From Apodospora peruviana (Eukaryota; Ascomycota; Sordariomycetes; Sordariales; Lasiosphaeriaceae): a DNA stretch of 64,000 nucleotides. The stretch's first letter is position 1. The number at the start of each line of letters is the position of its first letter. Below the pieces are notes generated by a model, which searched no databases, was not told the DNA's origin, and worked only from the letters and a program-made list of their open reading frames with translations. This document shows, piece after piece, positions 23,723 through 35,636 of the stretch. The DNA is taken from NCBI GenBank assembly GCA_033439685.1, contig JAUEDM010000003.1, positions 2,572,001-2,636,000 on the forward strand, written 5' to 3'. Both the position numbers and the translations under genes were made by a program.

Positions 23723-24663
23723 TTTTTACGTGGTGCGTTGGTATATCGCTCGGTTTCTTGGTGTTGAGCACGAAAACGAACGCAAAAGCGGGAAGTGGGG
23801 GTGACTGATGATGTCAACGGTACGGGTTACCTTTATTAGGTAGGCTTTACCTGGGACAGGAGTGGATACGGGGCAACGGGAAACAGATGAGTATCAAGAG
23901 CGTTCTCTCTAACAATGCAATGTGAGCACTTTATATTCTACTGATATCTCTATTGCCTATAAGATTCCACCCTGACAAATTTCCTACCAGGAAAAGAGCC
24001 CGTGGATCAGTAGTGATTGGTTCGTCTTTGTGGAGGTGTGTAACATTCCCTCGCCCTCAAAATCGCGCCATCCAGGGAATTCTCGGCACCTCATCTTTTC
24101 ATTGTACAACCAACCAGGCACGCCAGGCTAATAGTATCGCCTCACACTATGTCTAGGCCGACCCGACATATAGCTTATGATAGCTGGGACGAAAGGCAAT
24201 GACATTGCCGACGGATAATTCTCGGACTTTGGTCAACTTGGTCTCTGTCGAAGCCCAGGTCCTCGTCTGATTGCCGCCTTCCCGCCGTCGGGTGAACCCA
24301 TTTGCATCGTCAATAATACAATGCGCTCTGCCATACAATCTCCAAACATCGTCAGGAGATACCAAAATAACATTCCATGTCTCAGCTCTTGTTTAAAGTC
24401 AACGAGAAGTGATATTGCGCGACTTCGTAAGCTCTATTTCTTGACACAACTAACCAAAGTCTTGACTTTCCCCCTAACCCTTATTTACCTCATTATCCTT
24501 CGTGAAATTTTACATATTCCTCACCCATCCCAACAACGCCAACTTCAATGCAAGACCATGCTTAAATCGACAACAAATGCCGGATGCCCCACAGCAAAAA
24601 GGCAGCAAACTTCGACCAACGCCAAACACTAGAGTCCAGAAAATGTCACAATCATGTAAACCC
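23723..24663. other. ARD promoter / derlin 3' region
   Basis: No gene was recognised. The sequence is the promoter of acireductone dioxygenase on one side and the derlin 3' end on the other. A degenerate AGGTA-rich patch lies at about 23820-23860. Confidence 0.45.
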
Positions 24664-25535
24664 TCACCGCACCACCTCGGGAGGCGCAACCTCGGCCCCA
24701 GCTACGGCAATCTCGTTATTGATCGCGTTGGCTGTTTCCTCGCTCGGTCGGCCCTCTATGTTATCAAAGTCAGCATCAAGTATACGAGATTGATATCGGG
24801 GCCCTACATACCAAACAAGCGCCGCCACCACATGGGCGGATCCAGCGGCCTTGAGCCGCCGTGCAGCGGGGGATACACGTCCGTGAAAAAGTACCACACA
24901 TGGCCAATGATCACCCCCATGATCTCGTCTTTGGGAATACTGCCGTGCAGCGTCAGGCTGAATCCCATCAGCACCCACGGCAGGTACGGCGCCGTGAACA
25001 CCAGCAGACCCAAGAAACTCAGCCGCGTGTCCGGGTTGCGCCGCGACCAAATGTACACGAGCGTCGACGAGAGCGCCTGGCCTAAGAACGGCTGCACCGA
25101 AACCATCGGCGAGAGGAGGATCAAGAACGCCATCGCGTAGAGAAGCAGCCACGAAAAGTGCGCGGGCGATCGCCCCGACGACTCCTCCAGCAATCGGGAG
25201 TATCGCTGGAGGAAATATACGTGGAATAGAAGGTCGAGGGAGAAGGGTCCGAAGTAGAGGAAGGTGGTTAATAATCGCCAGTACTATATGCGCCGGTGGC
25301 AGTTAGCTGGTTTGTCCCTCTCCCAAACAATGGGTGCCTAATGGTAGCTGATTACCTGTGACTTTTGAAATACGGCGCTTTGGCTATAAAATAGCTGAAA
25401 GGGCGTTACGAGCTGGCATTGGACCAGTCCACTCATTAGAACAGTTGCTGTCGTCCACCATCTTGTGCAGATTGGCATCTCCCAGAACCAGGTCTCAAGC
25501 GGGAAGCGACCGCCATCGCCCATCATTTGATCCAT
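24664..25535 (-). CDS. Derlin-family ER membrane protein (Der1/Dfm1)
   Basis: Three exons (25356-25535, 24812-25283, 24664-24755) encode 247 residues. Derlins are rhomboid pseudoproteases of the ER that help extract misfolded proteins for ER-associated degradation with Cdc48. The translation shows the family pattern: TRWWTTATVLMSGLVQ in the first span, FQLFYSQSAVFQKSQYWRLLT spread over the first junction, then FLYFGPFSLDLLFHVYFLQRYSRLLE, and a further hydrophobic half with HVWYFFTDVYPPLHGG. There is no catalytic Ser-His pair, as expected. The short exon 3 encodes a polar tail ending PPEVVR. Introns are 72 and 56 nt. I could not decide between Der1 and Dfm1, because no clear SHP box is visible in the tail. 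It is divergent from the CENP-A gene, with 1.07 kb between the starts. Confidence 0.92.
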
Positions 25536-26601
25536 GGTTGTTGCCCGGGCGGATTGGCCGGACAGATCGTTTGTGCAAGTTGTTCAGTTGCGAGACGAGA
25601 GGCGTTCAGAGCACGGCGGCAGAAGATGGGCGCCAGGTCGAACAAGGTTGAGAGTGCTGAAGGATGCGGCGGTTGGTTCACAGTCCAACAACTAACAAGC
25701 GGTTGTCTCGGGCACCGATGGTTCGATCGCTCAAAACTGAATGCTCGAAATGCTTAGGTGTGTTGTCGACTGCCAAAAACCAATAACAAACCGCAATGAT
25801 ATAGGAATCTGAGGTTGTGGGATGTGCCAATAAATCACCGGCGACTTAGGTGATGATGTTGAGGTGTCCTTTAGGTCGCGCGTAGAACGGTAGAAGCAAC
25901 ATGTCATTCACGTTATCGGTCAAAGAGGTGAGGCGAGCCCGGCAATCAATCCGAGATTAGAGCGGCAGTGAGACGCTGTGGAATCCGAATGACGCCAGGG
26001 CGGACTGAATACTGGATAGATGAATAGATGCAGCTATCAAGGCTGCTGAGTAATTCTTGTAAGAGGTTTGCAGCGACTGAGCTTTTATGGTCTTGGTGTG
26101 GCTGGTGAGTTCCATTCTCCACACCTTCCCCGCCACTCATTAAAGGATTCTGGGCAAGCTCTTAACGCGTCGCGAGAATGCTTTGCGCGCTGCCGCACCT
26201 CCAATTCAAGGGCTCGTCCGAAGCTCCCCCTTTGCCCAACCCCTCCAATTCTGCAACCATCGTCGACGCATTCCATTGCCCACCCATCCCATTCCTTGTC
26301 TTTGTCTGTAACAAATCTTTTTCTCGGAATATTCTCATAATTATCTCCAATCTTATTCTTCTTTGCTGTACACTACCATTAACGATTTGCGACGCCAGTT
26401 TCCAACTCGCGACCTGAATACCTTGCGCTATCGCTCAACTTGTCAGGAGGAAGACAAAGGAAATACAACAAAAACTGGCTTACACTAGACCGTGACGAAG
26501 ATCCAAAATAATACCAATTCTATAACGCCGGTCCACCTTCTCAGCTGGCATTGGCTCGCCCAAAAAACAGACAAAAAAACAGACAAAAGACGAGAAACAC
26601 A
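25536..26601. other. Divergent promoter region, derlin and CENP-A
   Basis: This 1.07-kb region lies between two divergent ATGs. No gene was seen. Pyrimidine-rich tracts at about 26210-26390 precede the CENP-A start. The sequence may serve both genes, although 1 kb also allows two independent promoters. Confidence 0.5.
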
Positions 26602-27182
26602 ATGCCGCCGAAAAAGCAAGCCACGAGGTTATCAGGGCCACCCAGCGCAGCAGCAAGGAGAAGAAAATCTAGCAATGTCCAACGTATGTTCTGTCTGGTT
26701 CTACCCAAGTCCAGCAGAAAGAAAGAGAAATCCGAACCATTTACTAACCCCCTTTTTTAATTCTTCTAGCGGGCGACCCAGTACCCCAAGGCAAAAAAAG
26801 ACGATACCGACCCGGCACGCTCGCGCTCAGAGAGATTCGAAGATACCAAAACAGCTCCGAACTATTACTTTTGAAACTCCCCTTTGCGCGTCTGGTTAGC
26901 AGCTTACCCACCACTTTTCTTGCCCGTCTTTTCCAAAGCTAATGGGAGGGAGGAAAATAGGTCAGAGAAATAGCCATGCACTGCCGCCCGACAGGCGAAG
27001 AAATGCGCTGGCAGTCCCAGGCCATCCAAGCCCTCCAGGAAGCCGCCGAGGCGTTCCTGGTCCATTTGTTCGAGGACACCAACCTGTGCGCCATCCACGC
27101 CAAGCGCGTCACCATCATGCAGAAAGATATCCAACTCGCGAGGCGAATACGCGGGGTCTGGGGCGGTGCTGGGTGGATATAG
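26602..27182 (+). CDS. Centromeric histone H3 variant (CENP-A/CenH3)
   Basis: Three exons (26602-26683, 26770-26894, 26961-27182) encode 142 residues. CenH3 replaces H3 in centromeric nucleosomes and is the platform for the kinetochore. The histone fold is unmistakable: KLPFARLVREIA (helix 1), AIQALQEAAEAFLVHLFEDT (helix 2) and KRVTIMQKDIQLARRIRG. Features that separate it from canonical H3 are a divergent 50-residue tail lacking the H3 modification motifs, a longer loop 1 (HCRPTGEEMRWQ against KTDLRFQ, about three extra residues), Trp in place of the loop-1 Phe, and an extended C-terminus (VWGGAGWI). The introns (86 and 66 nt) lie in the tail and within helix 1, while canonical fungal H3 genes use other positions. 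The expected location is centromeric chromatin. The start is fixed by MPPKKQ in the first exon. Confidence 0.96.
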
Positions 27183-28080
27183 TCTCACAATTCGGACTTT
27201 TGTCTATCTTGTTGTTGTGTTGGTCGGTTAGTTCGTTTTGCTGGTGGGGTCTGGTTCCTCGGAAGAAAGAGATGGGATGTGCTGGGAGGCTGGCTGTTGG
27301 CTTGGGCGAGGTGTCGATACCCATTTCCTTTATATACTCGCTAATTCGAGGAGTGAGCGTTGAAGCTGGGGAGAAAAGAAGCGAAATGCGCGGTGAGAAG
27401 GAGAGGCTTGAGTTGTTTCTGGGTGGGAATCGGTTTCCCTTTTTCATCTCGACACGATGAAAATTCTTTACCGGTAAGCGGCCGGGCGGGCAAAGGCGAA
27501 CGGCGTTCTTGGGAGTTTAACCATATGTGTTTGGTCATTCAAGATGGGATATTTTGGAGATCTCAATCTTGCTCTTATTATCACAATAAGTCCTTGTGTG
27601 TTGTTCCTTGATGCAAAAGCTTGAGCTCATATCCAATCCTTGTTTTTCTGTCAGTTATCTTGCATGTTTGTATATATTGAGGTTGGTTTGTCTCTACGAA
27701 AGCTGTGAAGGAGAAAGGGGTAGGTGGATGAACTCGGTCTATTATCGACCGAATAGGGGTATATACGCCGTAGACGCTATCTTGTTTACCTACCAGGTAC
27801 GGAGTACCACCTACTTATCTGGTGTCACCATCCAGTACTAGTGCGAACCAGGCACACATACCGAGGCGAATGGGGAGCTGAACTAAAAACCATGCTTTAT
27901 GCTCGCTGGCTTCCACGAGAAACTCCTTCCACAATGCTTCTTGACAGAAACGAAGAAAAAGCTCATATCCAATCACACCCAGTCCTTTTCTCTCTCTCTC
28001 TCTCTCTTCCATGAACCATCTTCAAGTGTCCCTCCTGTTCTCCTCTCAGCCCCTATGTACATCACGGCCTATATTTACAA
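27183..28080. other. Convergent 3' regions of CENP-A and ALE1
   Basis: No gene was recognised between the two stops. A GGTACGGAGTAC element lies at about 27796-27807, and a (TC)9 tract lies at 27989-28006 close to the ALE1 stop. Both are listed elsewhere. Confidence 0.5.
27989..28006. repeat. TC microsatellite
   Basis: An uninterrupted TC dinucleotide run of about 18 bases lies in the 3' region of the ALE1 gene. It is a simple sequence repeat with no coding role. Confidence 0.9.
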
Positions 28081-30107
28081 TCAAATCTTTTTCTTGTCCG
28101 AAATCACCGACGATGACGGCGCTGGTATACCGAGAGCCCTCCTTGCCTCCATCTCGGCCCTAATCTCACTGAGCGCCTCATCAAGCTCCCTCTGCGGATC
28201 CTGCGACAGACCTAGAACGGGCATACCGCCACCCAGGCTATCTGTGCTGGCGATCCTCTGCAGATGCTCCACAGGTCGTTTCCCTTTGGCATCGTTCCCA
28301 GGAGTGACAACCCCTGCCTTGGCGGCGCGCTTTTCCAGTGTCTTTTTCAAGTGTTGTTTAACCGGCGACGCGAAGAAGGCGGTGCTCACAGCTGTTCCGA
28401 CGACTGCATAAAAGTAGAGGCGTGACCAAGCAAGCAGTGACCCGGAGAACGTAAGAAGCAGAAAGGGGGCGGCGACATATGAAAAGGTGAGCTGCGTAGC
28501 GATGAGCGAGAATGCGTCATAGTATTTCTTGGTAGGAAGGGGTTGCTGAGTCTTTGGATCCAGGAAGAATGGACGCAGGCAGCGGCGGAAGTCTGTAGGA
28601 CCATGTTCAGTTTTCATTGCTGTGGAGAGTTCAAGATTGGAAGCAAAGCGCAACTTACTCTTCGCAACAGTCTGGATAAAGCTCGCCAGCACGAAAGATA
28701 GGTAGTACCCCGGATAGAAGCCATGCCAGAACGCGCTCGTCGTGAATGTAGCCAGGCTCGCCCTAAACCCGGGCTTCTTACCCCGAGGTGTTACGCGCAG
28801 GTACACATAGTTCCGCAGCCAGTTGCTGGTGTTGATGTTCCAGTTCTCAAGATAGGCGCGCGTGTTCTGCGCCAGCTCGACGCCCCACGGGTTGATATTC
28901 ATCAGCCTGTCCCACTTCACCTTACCGGTGGCCATGTCAATGCCGTTGTAGCCCAGTCCGGCAAGAATGCACGATCCCTCCGTAAGGGTCCATACGCCGT
29001 AGTACTTGAGGCGTGCCGTCAATCCCACCATGTGTAGAATGGCGACCCGCTGCAGGAAGCCGTGCTTCATGTAATCGGGCCCGATGAGGACCTCTGGAGA
29101 GTACCAGGTAGACAGCTTGACGAACAAGATGACGTACACCAACCCAGTTACCATTTTGACCATGGCTGGGGTACCGCTGCGTGGGATCTTGCGCTTACGC
29201 CGTGTCGGCGGCTTCTTGGACGGATCGATCGTCGCAGGCACTTCAAACATGGAGGTATCCAGCCAGCGCCGGTACTCGGCAAAGTCGAATGCAGGCCCTA
29301 TCAGAAGACTGGGGAAAAAGAAGACATATCCGGCGAAGTCCAGCAAGCTAGGTAATTCGACCAACCGCCTATCCTTCTGGAAGTCCGACAATCCTTCCTC
29401 CTGCAGCGCGCCATCTGCAACGTTCCAGCAGAAGGCACTGAGTTTCATGACTAGGACCATCTGCGCCCCTGTGATGTCGAACTTGTCACTGGCGGTTAGG
29501 CGCGCAATATGGCTGACGCTCATGTGACCCATCAGGAATACAAAGCCAACCCATGGCATATAAGGGGAGCCCCGTAGGAACTTTGCGATGGCGTAGGCGC
29601 CGATGGAGGATATGAGGATTGTGCGAAGTCCATCCCATAGATCGAACAGGCCAACGAGGTAAAAGATCGATATACTGCCAGCGCCGATTAGCTGACTGCC
29701 CCCGTCTAGCTCAGTCTAAAACACAGACTCCAATCCAATTTTCTCTTCCGTCGGTTTCGTACCTGAGAATAAACAAGTTCTTTTGTTCCGGCCGCGCATC
29801 AGGGACTCGTTTTAGGACACCGGCGAGAGGGTAGGATAGAAGGAACGAGAAGACGAGTTTGACTGCCACAGATTTAGTCTTTAAATACGACGACTAACAA
29901 ACACAATATTGTAAGAAATAAGGGGTACTTTACGTTCATCGCCGCCCGTTCCAATCTTGCGCCCCAGGTAGTCAAACGCTGGATCGACAAGGCCGAAGTT
30001 AGTGTCTGCCGGCCAACAATGCTAGGACCACGATAATTACGATGGCCAAGACTAAATCCGGCCAAAAGGGTGAGGTTATCCATACGAGCATTTATAAAGG
30101 GTATCAT
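28081..30107 (-). CDS. ALE1: MBOAT lysophospholipid acyltransferase (Ale1)
   Basis: The five-exon model (30086-30107, 29934-30005, 29763-29862, 28659-29674, 28081-28592) encodes about 573 residues. Ale1 re-acylates lysophospholipids in the ER (Lands cycle). Family marks are LSYPLAGVLKRVPDARPEQKN, MPWVGFVFLMGHMSVSHI, WNINTSNWLRNYVYLR and the catalytic-His segment SAFWHGFYPGYY. Many hydrophobic spans are present. Exons 2-5 are fixed by phase and family similarity. The last intron (28593-28658, 66 nt) has no stop and is a multiple of three, so a naive reading would include 22 spurious residues. The first exon, seven codons beginning MIPFIN, is my best choice but uncertain, because the upstream frame of exon 2 ends at a TAG. 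The polar tail carries a Lys-rich end, as in ER-retained proteins. Confidence 0.88.
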
Positions 30108-31478
30108 TTTATTGCTCGCGTTGACAGAAAAAGGAGAACAACAAAACAACACCCAAGAAAAGATATCGCCGACAGACGACCGGCTTTTTTGGGATTCGAA
30201 AAAGTCGTTATGGGGATATGGGCGTTATCCCATCATGCGTGCGCCAGGAACGGCGCAGAAAACGATGGTGGTAGCGTCTGGTCCGCTTCGTTAGGCTGCT
30301 CGTCGGTCGGTCGGTCGGTCTGTTCGCGATGGACGCCACTGTTGCAGGCAGGCACGGCAGCACGACAGGCAGTGTCAGGCTACGGGAAGGAGTTTGAGGC
30401 CAGAAAGTCTACAAGAACCAAATCCTGCTTTATAGGGTGAATAATAAGAGAGCGAGGAAGCTAGGACAGCAAGAACATGCTAAAAGGAGAAAGGCGGCTG
30501 ATGGGTCGTCTTTCAGGTTGTTTAATGACGGTTGGATATGTTGGAGTTGGACCTGGAGAGAGTTTGCGACTGGCGGGCCTGATTCAGTCTTGTGACATCA
30601 CTTTCAGTGAACCCTCCGAGTCCCCGGGCCCATGTGAGCGCCCCACACACACTTTCAACCCTGAACCCCAGGGCTTGCTTCATCAATCATCTGCTCGGCC
30701 CCCCGGTCATAAGGCCGGTGCCTGGATGACAAACACGCTACTGCGGAATGTTCAGATCGGAAGAATAAATCAGACGAAATTCAAGAAAGATAGTTTATTC
30801 CTTGTTGATGGCAAAATGTTACTTTACAGATCGCTGCAGTCACCCAAGATCAAGACACCAAATAATGAATACGAGTAACTGTGTTCATTATGAAGTGGTT
30901 GGCATGCCACCAACCAACAAGACCGCTTCTAGTAGCAGCCCAGTGGGTTGACCTCAAGTGGTTGACTGAAGAAAGATGCCGCGATTCGGTCAAAAGGCGT
31001 GAGCTGTTTGGTTATCCCGGTTATTCAATTTCAAAATGTTTGGTGTTGACTATATTCCCCGTTTGTCAAAAGGCGAGTTACCAAGTCTGACCAGCTTGCA
31101 GCTGGGGCTTTCAGGGGCCGAGAGGCCATCAACGTAGGTATATCTCCCAAGTCTCCATAGACGGATCGTCGCTTCTCCAGCCATACTTCTCATGGCACCT
31201 GAGGAACACCACGATAATCGAGTTTATAAAACCGCTTGTAGCCTTGGAGTTGTGTGACCATAGGTGTCTAATGGAACTGCAACGACCAATGGCGCCCTAA
31301 CCGTGCGTAGCGGAAGCGGTCCTTTGATGTCCTCCAGTGACATCCCGAGATGATCGGACAGCCGGGTAGATTCTGACAGAATAGATACGTCGTGGCATCA
31401 ACTCATATTCATACCATTCTTTATTAGTCCCCAATGGAGATTAGAGTGCAGTATCGCGGCCAATCGCAAATGTTTGGT
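30108..31478. other. ALE1 promoter / MMM1 3' region
   Basis: No gene was recognised. A (GGTC)-type tandem run lies at about 30302-30320, roughly 200 bp upstream of the proposed ALE1 start. The rest holds the ALE1 promoter and the 3' end of MMM1. Confidence 0.5.
30302..30320. repeat. GTCG tandem repeat
   Basis: Four to five copies of GTCG/GGTC occur in tandem upstream of the ALE1 gene. It is a short simple repeat. Confidence 0.8.
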
Positions 31479-32818
31479 TCACATAGGTATATCGATGTTC
31501 ATTCCAGGCATAGATCCTGGCATGGACCCCGATGCAAACGTGTCTTCTGCTCTCGGTCGTCGACGTAACCTCAGCGAGTCGTGGACCCTATCTGCTCGCG
31601 CATCCGCCTCAGCCTCGACCTCCTTACGGGCCTCCGCCCGCAGGTCTTTAGCGACATCTCCCCCTTTTGCCTTGCTTATTGATTGTTCGATATTAGCAAT
31701 CGTATCGTCCCCACCGCGCGTATTCTTCTTCCGTGGCCACATGCTGGGCAGAGCAATCTCTTGGAATCTCGGCTCAACACACCGTTCGTCGAACCACCTG
31801 TGAAGGCGTGATTCGACAAGCTGCGCGATCTTGGGGACATCCTGCAATCTTGAGCGACTTCCCAGAAGACTGCGGATGGAGAAGTCCAATCGGTAGTCGT
31901 CCAAAAAGGTAAACGTCATCTTTGTCGGCGTGTTTTCGGACGGGTTGCTGGGGATGAAGGAGATGGACAGGGTGCCACTAAACCTCACGACCGACACGGC
32001 TAGTGCTACTGGCAGCATTGCGCTCAGCCGTTTTGGGTAGTTGAGCAGCATCTTGGTCTCCAAAGCAAGCGTGATCATGTCACTGAGATCAACATCCATT
32101 CTCGCTTGAAGGCGTACGCCTTCTCTAGTGGCCATGTTTGCGTCGAAGGCCTTACCTGGACCAAAACTGAGGCCATCCTCGTCGACAGGAATGATGCGAC
32201 AATTGCTGAAAATAGGAAAGTCTTCGCCCAGACTTAGTTCCGTTACGCGGATCTCGTCAAGAAAATCTGGCCGGGAGGTACCATTCAGCGCTTTGGTGAG
32301 GGATGTGAGGATGGCGTCATCATGCTGTGCGTCGCTCCGAAATTGGGCAATTGTTTGCGCAACCAACACATTAAACCAATCCAGACTCTCGGGTTGATGA
32401 CTGTCCACCTTGTAGTATGTCTTATTGAGAATCGAGCCAATCGTCAGGGTCGGCGGGTTGCCGCGCAGAATGTTCGACTTTTTCTTGCTGAGTGCTGGTG
32501 GTTGTTGGGAAGCATGCCGCGCGTTCGGGTTCGATGTTCGCAAACTCAGGAGTGACTTTTTATGTGCTAGCGTCCTAGACCGTCGCTCGGTGGCGCGGAG
32601 GGAAGCTGTGACTTCAGCAGCGGGCGGGTCGCCAAAGATGAAGAAGTTGATGAAGGCCGCAATCAGGAGAATGACAGAGAGCTGGCCAAGGATAAGGCCC
32701 TGTGTGAAGGACAGGCTGAGGGGGCAGGCATGTCAGCAATGGTCGAATCTTGGCAAAGTCAGCAGCATCAAATAACTCACGTCGGTTCTGCCTTAACCGG
32801 GCAGACATCTTGAGCCAT
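31479..32818 (-). CDS. MMM1: ERMES subunit Mmm1
   Basis: Two exons (32781-32818 and 31479-32715) with a 65-nt intron encode 424 residues. Mmm1 is the ER-anchored subunit of the ER-mitochondria encounter structure. It transfers phospholipids and also takes part in beta-barrel protein assembly. The start MAQDVCPVKAEPT and the single span TQGLILGQLSVILLIAAFIN (about 16-37) match the family, and exon 1 encodes the lumenal start. The SMP lipid-binding domain covers roughly residues 130-370, from SLDWFNVLVAQTIAQFR to MWPRKK. Between the span and the SMP domain lies a basic linker, and the C-terminus is polar. The frame is continuous through exon 2. It is divergent from VPS45 across 632 bp. Confidence 0.95.
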
Positions 32819-33449
32819 ATTTGTGATGCAGGGGATTGATTGAATGCTCGAAGCAAAATGGTGTTCCGGCCTTGGAAATGGGAAGCTGGAACGGCTCATA
32901 AAAGCACAGCGACAAGGGTTCTCCAGAAAAACGTCAGTGTCCCAAGTTCACCTTAGTTATCTTATCGGAGCTCTTTGTTGGCTTGGGATTGGCCGTTGCA
33001 AAGAACCTAAGGCGCTGCAAGTGCTCTTTTAAGCACAGTACTGCTTGTACCCTTGCGGCTCGGTCCAGCCTCACCTATTCATGCCCTCGTCGTCCACCTT
33101 TTCACTTACCTCACCACTCCAACACCCAACCAACAAACGGCCACCCAAATCTGGACGGAGCTCATTCAGTATTCACCACCCATATACTCTTTGGGCTGCG
33201 GAACCACTTTTTTATACTGACACCCTTATAGCAGGTCTGGCCTGGGTTTCCCTTTACGAATCGGATTGATTTTTTACTACACCACGTAACCCTGGGACCT
33301 GGGTCCCATCATGTTAGCAACCTAAGGTGTCTAGCTATGTCCCCGTAATGCACAACCCGCCACGTCGTCTCATTCCCCAGGTGATCGCTCATCTTGCGCC
33401 TTGATTCGATCTACAGCAACAGAAAAATACAACCGAAAATTATCTACAA
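32819..33449. other. Divergent promoter, MMM1 and VPS45
   Basis: A 631-bp region lies between two divergent starts and is presumably a shared or back-to-back promoter. Pyrimidine-rich sequence (33060-33130) lies on the VPS45 side. No gene was seen. Confidence 0.5.
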
Positions 33450-35314
33450 ATGGATGTCGTCCAGGCTGTCTCGGACTATGTGGCCAAGATGGTGTCGGCT
33501 GGCGACGGCGCCTCGGGAGCTCCGTCAGCCAAAATGAAGATCCTCCTGCTGGACAGAGAGACGGTACCCTTTATTTCCACCGCCGTCACCCAGTCGTCGC
33601 TTCTTAACCAAGAAGTCTACCTGACCGACCGACTGGACAATCCGAACCGCGAAAAGATGCGCCACCTGCGATGCCTGTGCTTCGTGAGACCACATCCGGA
33701 CTCGATAGGCTTGCTCATCGATGAGCTCCGGGATCCCAAGTATGGAGAATACCACCTCTTTTTCAGCAATATCGCCAAAAAGTCGACGCTCGAGAGGCTA
33801 GCAGAAGCCGACGACCACGAAGTGGTCAAAGTGGTCCAGGAACATTTTGTTGATTATGTTGTTATCAACCCAGACCTCTTCTCTCTCAACATGACTCCTC
33901 TACTGCACCGATTATGGAGTGGCAATCCGGACACCTGGAATACCGATTCTCTGCAGCGAGCCTCCGAGGGAATCATCGCCGTTCTATTATCATTAAAAAA
34001 GAAGCCCTTGATCAGATACCAGAGGAACAGTTTACTGGCCAGGAAGCTTGCCTCCGAAGTGCGGTACTGCATGACACAAGAGGACCAGCTGTTCGACTTT
34101 CGCAAGGTCGACACGCCGCCTATCCTGCTAATACTGGACAGGAGGGAGGACCCTATCACCCCTTTGCTCACGCAATGGACCTACCAGGCCATGGTGCACC
34201 ACTTATTGGGCATCCATAACGGCCGCGTGGACCTGGGTACCGTCCCCGATATCCGCCCAGAACTGAAGGAGATTGTACTCTCTCAGGACCAGGACCCCTT
34301 CTTTAAAAAGAACATGTACCTCAATTTTGGCGATTTGGGGGGCAACATCAAAGACTACGTCGAGCAGTATCAGTCCAAGACCAAGAACAATGCCAATATC
34401 GAGTCCATATCTGATATGAAGCGGTTCATTGAGGAATACCCCGAGTTCAGGAAACTATCGGGAAACGTCAGCAAGCATGTCACGCTCGTGTCCGAGCTGA
34501 GCCGGAGAGTGGCATCCGAAAGCTTGCTGGAGGTCAGCGAGCTCGAGCAGAGCATTGCCTGCAACGATAACCATACCGCCGACCTAAAGGTACCAGCCCC
34601 TAGCCCTTTACGTTGGCATTATGTTGAGTCCCAAAGATACTAATTACCTTTTATTAGAACCTCCAAAAATTGATTCCCTCCCCCTCCGTAACCCCAGACA
34701 ACAAGATCGCTCTCGTCGCGCTCTACGCCCTGCGCTACGAGAAGAACCCGTCCAACGCGCTGCCCATGCTCGTCGACCTACTCACGGCGGCGGGCGGCAT
34801 CCCCGCCCGCAGCGCCGACTGCGTCTCCAAGCTCCTGGCGTACCACTCCTCCCTTCAGCAGACCCCTGGCGGCGCCGCGGGGGCGGGCGGCATCGCCGAC
34901 CTGTTCGAGTCGACTGCGGCCGGCATCTTTGCCGGCAACCGGTTTAAGGGGCTGAAGGGCGTCGAGAACGTTTATACTCAGCACTCGCCGCTCCTCGAGA
35001 CGACGCTGCAGAACCTGATCAAGGGGAAGCTGCGGGAGCAGCCGTACCCGTTCATTGAGGGCGGCGGCACCACGCGGGACAAACCTCAGGATATTGTGGT
35101 TTTCATCATCGGCGGCGCGACGTACGAGGAGGCCAAGATGGTGGCGACGATCAATGCGTCATCGCCGGGCGTCCGGGTCGTGCTGGGCGGCACGACGGTG
35201 CATAATGCGTGCACGTTTTTGGCCGAGGTAGATGATGCGGTTAGTTCGTGGCCGGAACCGGGGTCGCACACTGCTGCTGGTAGACTGAGGAGGGAGTTGG
35301 TTGCTCGGAGGTGA
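33450..35314 (+). CDS. VPS45: Sec1/Munc18 protein Vps45
   Basis: Two exons (33450-34589 and 34658-35314) with a 68-nt intron encode 598 residues, the usual length. Vps45 is the SM protein of the trans-Golgi/endosome. It binds the syntaxin Tlg2/Pep12 class of SNAREs and drives vacuolar protein sorting. Diagnostic stretches are KILLLDRETVPFISTAVTQS, EVYLTDRLDN, HLRCLCFVRP, PPILLILDRREDPITPLLTQWTYQAMVHH and, near the end, DIVVFIIGGATYEEAK with RVVLGGTTVHN. The start context (acaaATGG) is good. The second exon has high-GC third positions and a Gly/Ala-rich insertion (GGAAGAGG) between the helical segments. It converges on the glutathione synthetase gene, with 322 bp between stops. Confidence 0.96.
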
Positions 35315-35636
35315 AGCAATCAGTCACTGGCCAGCCGTAAATACACTGCTGGAGTGCTGATGTTGATTAGCGCTCTCTCATCTTGCTTGGCGGTTTTGAA
35401 TTGTTTATTTGTTTTATTCCCAGTTCGTTGACAGCGGATTGAATGGTTTAGCGGACAGAATTCAATTTCTGGTTGTTTATCAGAAGGCCTACGTGCACAA
35501 AACCAACAACGGCTCGTATGCACATGTATTCAAAAGAGCTTTGATATGAATATACTTCCAACTTACAGGTCCAGTGGAGGCAAACAAAATGATGTTCTCC
35601 AGTCTCGGTCTACTCACAACCGCGGAAAGCGGGTTA
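35315..35636. other. Convergent 3' spacer, VPS45 and GSH2
   Basis: A 322-bp AT-rich spacer lies between convergent stops. It presumably holds both polyadenylation regions. No gene was seen. Confidence 0.55.

Noticed and set aside
29874..30152. Minus-strand 92-codon frame at the ALE1 start
   Set aside because: It shares the ATG with the proposed exon 1 but reads through the introns in a different frame and ends without joining the acyltransferase.
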